A stretch of DNA of 11,715 bases from Gemmatimonadales bacterium. GTDB taxonomy: Bacteria; Gemmatimonadota; Gemmatimonadetes; Palauibacterales; Palauibacteraceae. A model generated the notes under the pieces. The model searched no databases. It was given only the letters and a program-made list of their open reading frames with translations, and was not told where the DNA came from. This document shows, piece after piece, positions 6,373 through 11,715 of the stretch (its first letter is position 1; every line of letters begins with the position of its first letter). The position numbers and the translations under genes are program-made. The stretch is from assembly GCA_030636765.1 (NCBI GenBank), contig DAOVWI010000064.1, forward strand, positions 1-11,715, given 5' to 3'.

Positions 6373-7197
6373 CTAGGCCAGCCACTTAGGGTACAGATCT
6401 GGCCTTCGATCTCTCCAGAAGAGCCGCCGGGCGGTGGACGTGCGGCAGATCTCCAGATCCACGTCGGCGAGCAGCAGCTCCTCGTCCCCTGCGGCCGCGC
6501 GCGCGATCACCTCGCCCTCCGGATCGACGACGAACGACTCGCCGGCAAACTCCATGGCATCTTCGGTTCCGACCCGATTGCACAGCGCCGCGAAGTATCC
6601 GTTCTGGAACGCCGCCGTCCGCACCTCCGCCTCGAACAGCCCAGCGGGCCACTCGCCCACCGTGCCGGCCTGCGGAATCGCGACGATCTCGGCGCCCGCC
6701 ACTCCGAGAGCCCGCATGTACTCGGGGTAGTGGCGGTCGTAGCAGATGGCCACGCCGATCCGGCCCGCCCGCGTGTCGTAGACCGGAGCGCCCGCGTCGC
6801 CGGGCGCGTAGTACGCCCGCTCGTGGAAGCGTTTGTAGTCCGTGATATGGACCATCCGCGTCACGCCGAGAAGCCGGCCGTCCGCATCGAAGACGGGCGA
6901 GCTGTCGAACATCCGCCCGTCCGGCGCAAGCTCGTACATGTTGAAGACGGTGACGAGAGAGAGCTCGCGCGCCCTGGCCGCAACGGCGTCGCTGAGCGGA
7001 CCGGGTATCGGCTCCGCGAGCCCCCTGGCCTCCGAGGCGCCGGGCCACTGGGGAAAGAAGCGATCCACCGCCAGCTCGGCGAACTGCACGACCCCGGCGC
7101 CGGCCTCGCTCGCCCGACCCATCGCCTCCAGCGCCCTCTCTAGGTTCTTCGGCCGATCCGGGCCGGCCTTCTGCTGAACGAGTGCTATCCTCGGCAT
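6373..7197 (-). CDS. Nitrilase-superfamily carbon-nitrogen hydrolase (catalytic Lys replaced by Met)
   Basis: A 274-residue cytoplasmic enzyme of the C-N hydrolase family (PF00795), close in style to N-carbamoylputrescine amidase and beta-ureidopropionase. Catalytic Glu41 lies in Q-F-A-E-L, nucleophile Cys152 in V-A-I-C-Y-D-R-H-Y-P-E, and the structural Glu126 in H-E-R-A-Y-Y-A-P-G-D. The segment that normally reads R-K-x-H-[LI] here reads R114-M115-V-H-I, so the catalytic Lys is Met; Lys122 lies nearby in D-Y-K-R-F. The rest (GEWPAGLFEAE, QNGYFAALCNRVG, FAGESFVVDPEGE) is intact, so it is not an obvious pseudogene. Substrate unknown: an amide, N-carbamoyl amine or nitrile-like compound. ATG 7197 overlaps the stop of an upstream minicistron (TGATG), with GAGG 11 nt upstream. 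An in-frame TGA at 7225-7227 excludes a longer ATG start. Confidence 0.9.
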   Translation of the reverse strand: MPRIALVQQKAGPDRPKNLERALEAMGRASEAGAGVVQFAELAVDRFFPQWPGASEARGLAEPIPGPLSDAVAARARELSLVTVFNMYELAPDGRMFDSSPVFDADGRLLGVTRMVHITDYKRFHERAYYAPGDAGAPVYDTRAGRIGVAICYDRHYPEYMRALGVAGAEIVAIPQAGTVGEWPAGLFEAEVRTAAFQNGYFAALCNRVGTEDAMEFAGESFVVDPEGEVIARAAAGDEELLLADVDLEICRTSTARRLFWRDRRPDLYPKWLA

Positions 7198-7217
7198 CAG
7201 GTTGCTATCCTCAGCAT
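7197..7217 (-). CDS. Possible minicistron 2 (M-L-R-I-A-T) coupled to the nitrilase-like gene
   Basis: The minus strand reads ATG CTG AGG ATA GCA ACC TGA. The final A of the TGA is the first base of the nitrilase-like ATG (TGATG). Its first codons echo that gene's M-P-R-I-A, so it looks like a duplicated 5' end. GAGG within minicistron 1 lies 5 nt before this ATG, a good ribosome site. Expression is unproven; it could simply be a duplication by-product. Confidence 0.35.
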   Translation of the reverse strand: MLRIAT

Positions 7218-7231
7218 CATATCCTCAGCAT
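7217..7231 (-). CDS. Possible minicistron 1 (M-L-R-I)
   Basis: The minus strand reads ATG CTG AGG ATA TGA, and its stop overlaps the ATG of minicistron 2 (TGATG). The upstream ribosome site is weak (purine-rich GACAAGAGACAG). With minicistron 2 it forms a chain of three starts, each joined to the next by TGATG. Translation is unproven. Confidence 0.3.
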   Translation of the reverse strand: MLRI

Positions 7232-7323
7232 CGTACTGTCTCTTGTCTTTCCAAGCCGGAACCTTGTTGCGACCAGGTTGTTTCTCCAGACGTCGTGGCG
7301 CAAGAAGTGCTTGGCTCGCCCAG

Positions 7324-8520
7324 ATGACATCGAGCATGATAGACGTAAGAAGAGCCGTCGTTGTTCGCTCCCTCGTACCGGTCCTGTGCGCGCTGACCGT
7401 GGCGGTGGCGCCTGCGTGCGGGCAGACCGAAAGCACTCCTCAGAGCTCCCCTACGGATGCCAAGGCCATCGCGAAAATGATTGGGCGCGGCGATGCCTGG
7501 AAGACGGATTTCTCCAAGATCTCCGTACCTCCCGAGGAGATCGTCTCCGGCGGTCCGCCGAAGGACGGGATTCCGGCCATCGATGAGCCGAGCTTCGAGT
7601 CGGCGAGCGAGGCCGACCGGTGGCTGGAGGACTCCGACCCGGTGATCGTCGTGGAGCACGGGGGCGAGGTAAAGGCGTATCCACTCGCCATCCTCATCTG
7701 GCACGAGATCGTCAACGACAACGTGGGCGGGCAGCCGGTAGCGGTCACCTACTGCCCGCTGTGCAACACGGCCCTGGCGTTCGACCGGAGCGTGGCGGGA
7801 CATATCCTGGACTTCGGCACCACCGGCCGCCTGCGGCACTCCGACCTGATCATGTACGACCGGCAGACGGAGACGTGGTGGCAACAGGCGGTGGGCACCG
7901 CGATCGTGGGCGAGCTAATGGGAACGGAGCTCGAGCTCGTCCCGGCCAACACGCTCTCCTGGGCGATGGCCCAAGCCCTGTATCCGGGGATTCTCGTTCT
8001 CTCCCGCGACACGGGCCATCGGCGTGACTACGGGCGAAATCCGTACGTGGGCTACGACGATCCGGGCGGCGCGCCCATCCCCACTTTCTTCAGAGCCCGG
8101 ACCGATGCGAGGCTGCCCGCCATGGAGCGGGTGGTGGCGCTCGATGTCGGGGACGGCTGGGCCGTCTCGTTCTCCGAGCTGTCGGACGTCCGCGTCGTGA
8201 ACGACGGCGCCGGCGATCTCGCTTTCGTCGTCGTGTGGAAGGAGGGAGCCTCGAGCGCGCTGGACCGCTCGCAGATCAGCTCCGGACGCGACGTGGGCCA
8301 GACAGCGGTCTTCGACCGGCGGCTCGGGAACCAGGTGCTCACCCTGGAGTGGAAGGAGGGCGCGCTGCGGGACAACGAGACCGGCTCCACGTGGAACCTC
8401 GCCGGCCGCGCCATCGCGGGGCCGCTCCAGGGAGATCGTCTTCGAAGCATCCCCCACGGCAACCACTTCTGGTTCAGCTGGGTGGTTTTCCGTCCCGAGA
8501 CGAAGGTCTGGTCCGGCTGA
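7324..8520 (+). CDS. DUF3179 domain protein, probable lipoprotein
   Basis: A 398-residue exported protein of the DUF3179 family, function unknown. The N-terminus has a hydrophobic stretch (about 14-30) ending in A-P-A-C32-G-Q, probably a lipoprotein signal with an imperfect lipobox (Ala at -3). The domain starts near residue 70. Conserved blocks: K-A-Y-P-L-A-I-L-I-W-H-E-I-V-N-D (117-132), V-T-Y-C144-P-L-C147-N-T-A, F-G-T-T-G-R-L-R-H-S-D-L-I-M-Y-D-R (164-180) and W-W-Q-Q (185-188). A C-terminal H-G-N-H-F-W-F-S-W (378-386) adds two His. The Cys pair with nearby His could bind a metal or form a redox pair, but this is a guess. ATG 7324 and ATG 7336 are both possible; neither has a good ribosome site, and both keep the signal. 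It diverges from the nitrilase-like gene across 126 bp. Confidence 0.88.
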   Translation: MTSSMIDVRRAVVVRSLVPVLCALTVAVAPACGQTESTPQSSPTDAKAIAKMIGRGDAWKTDFSKISVPPEEIVSGGPPKDGIPAIDEPSFESASEADRWLEDSDPVIVVEHGGEVKAYPLAILIWHEIVNDNVGGQPVAVTYCPLCNTALAFDRSVAGHILDFGTTGRLRHSDLIMYDRQTETWWQQAVGTAIVGELMGTELELVPANTLSWAMAQALYPGILVLSRDTGHRRDYGRNPYVGYDDPGGAPIPTFFRARTDARLPAMERVVALDVGDGWAVSFSELSDVRVVNDGAGDLAFVVVWKEGASSALDRSQISSGRDVGQTAVFDRRLGNQVLTLEWKEGALRDNETGSTWNLAGRAIAGPLQGDRLRSIPHGNHFWFSWVVFRPETKVWSG

Positions 8521-8538
8521 TTTCGGCGGTCGTTTGCG

Positions 8539-8566
8539 GCGCGGGACGCAGAGCGAGGTCCGGCGC
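8539..8566. terminator. Hairpin between convergent DUF3179 and SDR genes
   Basis: GCGCGGGAC (8539-8547) pairs with GTCCGGCGC (8558-8566), nine positions with one mismatch and a 10-nt loop. It lies in the 64-bp gap between two convergent stops. There is no T-run, so it is a candidate bidirectional 3'-end structure rather than a classic intrinsic terminator. Confidence 0.4.
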
Positions 8567-8584
8567 CCGCCACACCGTGACCAG

Positions 8585-9673
8585 CTAGACCATGGCCTCA
8601 GCGTCGATCTCCGGATGATCCCGCACGAAGGAAACGAGCCGGTCCACGTACGAAGCGAACGGGGGCACTCGGATCCCGCTCCCCTCGAGGTCGGCCTCGG
8701 CGTTGGTCGTGGCATAGCGCGTCGGGTGCGTGAAGTAGTCGACCAGCGCGGGCGGGATGCCCGTCAGCGTCCGGAAGAGAGGCACGCGGCGTAGGGCCGC
8801 TTTCGTCAGGCCAGCCGGCAGCCTGACGCGGACAACGCGCCTGCCCGTGGCGCGACCCAACAGATCGACCATCTCATCGACGGTGGGGGGCTCGGGATCC
8901 GCCAGCTGGTAGACCTTTCCCAGTGATCCGGGCAGGCCGCTCAGGTGCGCGATCGCCGAAACCAGGTAGTCCCTCGGCACGACCGTGATCCGGATTTCGC
9001 GCGGATCGCCCATCACCGGCATGACGGCCATCCCCGGCTGCTTGAGGAGGAGACGGATGAGGTGGTACGGCCCGTCGAACTTCTGGGTCGCCCCGGAGTC
9101 GCTGTCTCCCACGACGATGGACGGACGGTAGATGGTGGCCGGCAGGCCCTCCCGCATCCCAGCCTGCACCTCCACCTCCGCCAGGTATTTCGTCTCCTCG
9201 TAGTAGTTGCCGAAGCTCTGCCCGACGTCCAGATCCCCCTCCCGAAAGGTGCCCGGGAGCCGGCCGCTCACGTAGCACGTGCTGACGTAGTGCAGCCGAT
9301 CCAGCGAGGTGCAGTCCCGGGCGAATTCGAGCACGCGCCGCGTCCCCTCTACGTTGATGCGCATCCCCGCTTCCCGCGACACCTCGAGGTCGTAGACGGC
9401 CGCCAGGTGGTAGATACGCTCCGTGCCACGAGCCAGTTCGTCGGAAGCGGCCAGGCCGAGCCGAGGAACGGTGAGATCGCCTTCCACCAGCCGAATGCGA
9501 TCGGCCAGAGTGGGATCGGCGGCCTCCAGAGCCCGCGCTCTGCGTGCGGCCAGGCCCGCATACCGCGGCTGCACCAGGCAGACGGCTGAGGCAGCCGGCC
9601 GGCGGTGAAGGATGCGCGGGAGAAGGGCGCTTCCCAGGAAGCCAGGGAAGCCTGTGAAGAAGATGGAGCCCAT
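8585..9673 (-). CDS. Extended SDR oxidoreductase of the fatty-acyl reductase / thioester-reductase type
   Basis: A 362-residue NAD(P)H-dependent enzyme. The Rossmann motif is T-G-F-P-G-F-L-G (7-14). Further blocks are E-G-D-L-T (64-68), Y-H-L-A-A (88-92), N-V-E-G-T (107-111), a Ser in V-S-T-C-Y-V-S-G (130-137) and the catalytic Y158-x3-K162 in Y-Y-E-E-T-K, then Y-R-P-S-I-V-V-G-D-S-D-S-G (182-194). The N-V-E-G-T and YRPSIVVGDS-type blocks are typical of the NAD_binding_4 family, which reduces acyl thioesters to aldehydes or alcohols. No carrier or adenylation domain is attached, so a free acyl-CoA, aldehyde or sterol-like ketone substrate is equally possible. GAGGAG sits 6 nt before ATG 9673. 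It follows the ALDH gene by 43 nt in the same direction, so the two form an operon and may act on the same aldehyde. Confidence 0.87.
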   Translation of the reverse strand: MGSIFFTGFPGFLGSALLPRILHRRPAASAVCLVQPRYAGLAARRARALEAADPTLADRIRLVEGDLTVPRLGLAASDELARGTERIYHLAAVYDLEVSREAGMRINVEGTRRVLEFARDCTSLDRLHYVSTCYVSGRLPGTFREGDLDVGQSFGNYYEETKYLAEVEVQAGMREGLPATIYRPSIVVGDSDSGATQKFDGPYHLIRLLLKQPGMAVMPVMGDPREIRITVVPRDYLVSAIAHLSGLPGSLGKVYQLADPEPPTVDEMVDLLGRATGRRVVRVRLPAGLTKAALRRVPLFRTLTGIPPALVDYFTHPTRYATTNAEADLEGSGIRVPPFASYVDRLVSFVRDHPEIDAEAMV

Positions 9674-9716
9674 ACCGGTCTCCTCACGCGTCTAGGTGGT
9701 GGCGGCGACCAGGACC

Positions 9717-11324
9717 CTAGCGAAGCCCGGGGGTTCGCTTGAGGAGACGCAGCGCCCGGGTCATGACCTGGCTGTACCGCTCCTCGCCCATCCAGGGCGG
9801 CGCCGCCAGTGGAAGGCCGCGCTGGACAGCGATCGTCTGCGCCTCCGTGTACTTCCGAATGCCTTCGGCACCGTGTCGGCGCCCCACCCCTGAGTCCTTG
9901 AAGCCGCCCATCGGGGCGTCGATGGACCCCCAGGCGGCACCATACGCCTCGTTGATGTTCACGGTACCGGCCTGGATCCGCGCGGATATGCGGCGGCCGG
10001 CGGCCACGTCTCTCGTCCACACGCTCGCGTTGAGGCCATACGGCGTCGCGTTCGCCCGCTCGATCGCCTCCTCCACCGACTCGAACGATTCAATTGCCAC
10101 GACCGGGCCGAACGTCTCCTCGCCACACAGCCGCATCTCGTCCGTCACGTCGGCCAGGATCGTCGGCTCGAAGAAGTACGGACCGATCTCCGGCCGCGGC
10201 GTGCCGCCGGCGAGAATCCTCGCGCCCTTGTCCAGCGCGTCGTCGACATGACTCTTCACCTTCTCCAGCTGGACACGAGAAGCCAGAGAACCCAAGTCAG
10301 CGCTGAAATCCAGCTCCGCGCCCAGCCGCAGCGACCGCGTCCTTGCCACAAACCGGTCGATGAACGGCGCGGTCACCGACGCCTGGACGTAGAGACGCTC
10401 CACGGAGATGCAGAGCTGGCCGGAGCTCGCGAAGGAGCCGCGAACGGCCCCGTCGGCCGCCCGGTCGAGATCGGCATCCGCCAACACGATCATCGGGTTC
10501 TTGCCGCCAAGCTCCAGGCTGCACCCGATCAGACGCTCGCCCGCCCTCCGGGCCACGACCCGGCCCGTGGCGGTGCCACCCGTGAAGGAGAGGTAGTCCA
10601 CCGCCTCGACCACCGCCGGCCCGACGTCCCGCCCTCCTCCCACGACCACCTGGAGAAGATCGGCGGGCAGTCCGGCCTGATAAAGGAGGTCGACTGCCCA
10701 GAGCGCCGTGAACGGCGTCTGCGGGTCCGGCTTGACGAGGGCGGCGTTGCCGGCGAGGAGCGCGGGGATCGCATCGCTGATCGCCAGGCTCAGCGGATAG
10801 TTCGACGGCGCGATGACGCCCACCAGGCCCACCGCATGCCGGTGCTCCCGGGCAAGCGTGAACCCCGGGAACACGCCGCGGCGGCGCCGCGGCCGCAGGT
10901 GCCCCCACCCGTGCAGGGCGTAGTAGCGGGCGACGAGGGCCGCGTCCTCCACCTCCTCGAACGCGTGCTTCCTCGCCTTCCCGGTCTCGAGCTGGATCAG
11001 GTCCAGTGCCTCGTCCCGTCGTTCCAGCAGAACGTCGTGGAAGCGAAGAAACGGAGCCGCCCGCTCCGCGTAGGACGTCGCGGCCCAGGCCGGTTGAGCG
11101 CCTCTCGCGCGCCCACAGGCGTCGCCGACATCCGCGGCCGTGGCCCGAGGTACGTGGCCGAGGATCTCGCCCGTAAACGGCATCTCAACCGGGATGCTCT
11201 CACGGGGTCCTCCACCCACGGCGAGGCGCGCCCCCAGCCGCTCCAACATGTCGGAATCGACCGACCCCAGATCGCGCTTTGGACCCGCCGACTCGCTCGG
11301 AGCCGGGACCGGCGCCTGACTCAT
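9717..11324 (-). CDS. Aldehyde dehydrogenase, succinic-semialdehyde dehydrogenase (GabD2)-like
   Basis: A 535-residue NAD(P)+-dependent ALDH. Catalytic features: N175 in A-P-S-N-Y-P, cofactor Lys198 in V-K-P-D, F-T-G-G-T-A-T-G (247-254), general base Glu271 in E-L-G-G-K-N-P, nucleophile Cys305 in S-G-Q-L-C, and Glu403 in E-E-T-F-G-P-V. The blocks ETGKARKHAFEEV, RPRRRRG and IDAPMGGFKDSGVGRRHGAEG resemble the mycobacterial Rv1731 (GabD2) branch as I remember it. The annotation 'succinic semialdehyde dehydrogenase' in that branch is often by homology only, and a long-chain or terpenoid aldehyde would fit the SDR partner. A polar N-terminal extension (about 45 residues) and a C-terminal tail (about 33) flank the core. 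GGAGGT lies 4 nt before ATG 11324, which decides the start. It is first gene of an operon with the SDR gene and diverges from the NTF2-like gene. Confidence 0.92.
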   Translation of the reverse strand: MSQAPVPAPSESAGPKRDLGSVDSDMLERLGARLAVGGGPRESIPVEMPFTGEILGHVPRATAADVGDACGRARGAQPAWAATSYAERAAPFLRFHDVLLERRDEALDLIQLETGKARKHAFEEVEDAALVARYYALHGWGHLRPRRRRGVFPGFTLAREHRHAVGLVGVIAPSNYPLSLAISDAIPALLAGNAALVKPDPQTPFTALWAVDLLYQAGLPADLLQVVVGGGRDVGPAVVEAVDYLSFTGGTATGRVVARRAGERLIGCSLELGGKNPMIVLADADLDRAADGAVRGSFASSGQLCISVERLYVQASVTAPFIDRFVARTRSLRLGAELDFSADLGSLASRVQLEKVKSHVDDALDKGARILAGGTPRPEIGPYFFEPTILADVTDEMRLCGEETFGPVVAIESFESVEEAIERANATPYGLNASVWTRDVAAGRRISARIQAGTVNINEAYGAAWGSIDAPMGGFKDSGVGRRHGAEGIRKYTEAQTIAVQRGLPLAAPPWMGEERYSQVMTRALRLLKRTPGLR

Positions 11325-11335
11325 CCATACCTCCG

Positions 11336-11366
11336 CTGGCTGGAGCGCTTCCTGGCTGGAACGCTT
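11336..11366 (+). repeat. Tandem 15-bp direct repeat in a divergent promoter region
   Basis: CTGGCTGGAGCGCTT (11336-11350) and CTGGCTGGAACGCTT (11352-11366) match at 14 of 15 positions with a 16-bp period. The core CTGGAACGCT recurs at 11413-11422, past the predicted -10 box. The copies flank the promoter at 11372-11399 and could be activator or repressor sites acting on one or both divergent genes, or simply slippage products. Confidence 0.6.
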
Positions 11367-11371
11367 GCTGT

Positions 11372-11399
11372 TTGGACGATCCTCCGAGCGACGGATAAT
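11372..11399 (+). promoter_or_regulatory. Sigma70-type promoter for the NTF2-like gene
   Basis: TTGGAC (11372-11377) and GATAAT (11394-11399) are 16 bp apart; each matches the consensus at about 5 of 6 positions. Transcription would start near 11406, about 40 nt before ATG 11445. The AT-rich GATAATAT also reads ATATTATC on the minus strand, so the ALDH operon may use an overlapping -10, but no good minus-strand -35 was seen. Confidence 0.55.
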
Positions 11400-11444
11400 A
11401 TGCAAGAGCTCACTGGAACGCTCACCATGGGAACGGAGCCTCCG

Positions 11445-11715
11445 ATGAAGAACGAAGCACGTGTGGCGGGTCGGTCGCGCTCAAAGGCGTTCGCCCGCGC
11501 GACGCTTCTCGCCGCCGCGCTGGTCGGGCCGGCCGCTCCCCTCGCGGCACAGGGGATCCTCGAAGCCGATCCCCCCGACGTCGAGTCGGTCGACGCGATC
11601 ATCGCCGCGCTGTACGACGTGATCTCCGGCCCCGCCGGCCAGGAGCGCGACTGGAACCGCTTTCGTTCGCTTTTCCTGCCCGGGGCGCACCTCGTGCCGA
11701 CCGTCTTGACGCCCG
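11445..11715 (+). CDS. Secreted NTF2-like/SnoaL-type protein, 5' part only
   Basis: The open frame runs off the window end; 90 codons are visible. Residues 1-36 are a signal peptide with a long Arg/Lys-rich start, a hydrophobic core (about 20-35) and a cleavage site near L-A-A-Q36. After it come D-A-I-I-A-A-L-Y-D-V-I-S-G-P-A-G and R-D-W-N-R-F-R-S-L-F-L-P-G-A. I recall this signature from secreted NTF2-like-fold proteins of environmental bacteria, where the first helix and the W-x-R-F-x-x-L-F segment open the cone-shaped domain. Function is unknown. GGAG lies 6 nt before ATG 11445. An in-frame ATG at 11427 would add six residues without a ribosome site. Confidence 0.75.
   Translation, partial: MKNEARVAGRSRSKAFARATLLAAALVGPAAPLAAQGILEADPPDVESVDAIIAALYDVISGPAGQERDWNRFRSLFLPGAHLVPTVLTP

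Larger units (their letters stand above)
7183..7232. repeat. Three copies of the nitrilase-gene start region
   Basis: TATCCTCRGCATC occurs at 7186-7198, 7206-7218 and 7220-7232. The first two copies extend to 17 bp (TGCTATCCTCRGCATCA) with a 20-bp period; the third follows at 14 bp. On the minus strand each unit is GATGCYGAGGATA, which carries both a start codon and a GAGG Shine-Dalgarno core. The most downstream copy in transcription order (7186-7198) is the real gene start. Confidence 0.85.

Noticed and set aside
5069..6385. Minus-strand open frame of 438 codons opposite the flavin oxidase
   Set aside because: It is antisense to a gene with a full set of catalytic residues, and the translation shows no recognisable motif or ribosome site.
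6373..7197. Pseudogene call for the nitrilase-like gene because of the Lys-to-Met change
   Set aside because: The frame is intact at full length, and all other catalytic and structural blocks are conserved, so a variant enzyme is more likely.
7183..7232. CRISPR-like array from the three short repeats
   Set aside because: Units are only 13-17 bp with 1-7 bp between them and overlap a start codon; there are no spacers and no cas genes.
11325..11405. N-terminal extension of the ALDH gene to 11405
   Set aside because: ATG 11324 has a strong GGAGGT site 4 nt upstream, and the extension would run across the repeat region and the AT-rich -10 element.

Overview
This window comes from a high-GC bacterium. 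Its secreted proteins carry Gram-negative-style signal peptides ending in ...A-Q (ALA-Q, ASA-Q, LAA-Q), and purine-rich Shine-Dalgarno sites are common. A YVTN propeller, a DUF3179 lipoprotein, a secreted protein with a 'SGPAGxxRDWxRFRSLF' signature and a mycobacterial-type GabD2-like dehydrogenase together suggest a Gemmatimonadota-like or similar environmental chromosome. That placement is an inference from memory, with no marker gene to support it. No rRNA, tRNA, CRISPR array, transposase, integrase or phage gene was seen.

Layout. Ten protein genes and one 3'-truncated gene form nine transcription units that alternate strictly in strand. (1) 42-869 (+) is a secreted protein with two tandem alpha-beta-barrel-like domains. 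(2) 1014-1979 (-) is a secreted YVTN beta-propeller. (3) 2210-4491 (+) is a two-gene operon: a 12-TM MFS transporter coupled by ATGA overlap to an exported acetamidase/formamidase-family enzyme. (4) 4560-5096 (-) is a YIP1-family membrane protein. (5) 5213-6340 (+) is a monomeric sarcosine oxidase/N-methyltryptophan oxidase-type flavoenzyme. (6) 6373-7197 (-) is a nitrilase-superfamily amidase preceded by two tiny overlapping reading frames. (7) 7324-8520 (+) is a DUF3179 probable lipoprotein. (8) 11324-8585 (-) is a two-gene operon: a succinic-semialdehyde-dehydrogenase-like ALDH, then an extended SDR of the fatty-acyl-reductase/thioester-reductase type. (9) 11445 to the window end (+) is the start of a secreted NTF2-like protein.

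How the genes fit together. Three units (acetamidase with MFS, sarcosine-oxidase type, nitrilase type) act on C-N bonds of amides or N-alkyl amino acids, so the middle of the window looks like a loose scavenging neighbourhood for organic nitrogen. The ALDH/SDR pair could handle an aldehyde/acyl couple. No complete pathway can be read from the window.

Most unusual points: (a) the 5' end of the nitrilase-like gene is repeated twice upstream, making two minicistrons (M-L-R-I and M-L-R-I-A-T), each joined to the next frame by TGATG; (b) the same enzyme has Met where the nitrilase catalytic Lys is expected; (c) spaced repeats surround a good sigma70-type promoter near 11.4 kb; (d) a tandem 24-bp duplication spans the stop codon of the first gene. 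I found no clear new multi-gene defence or mobile system.
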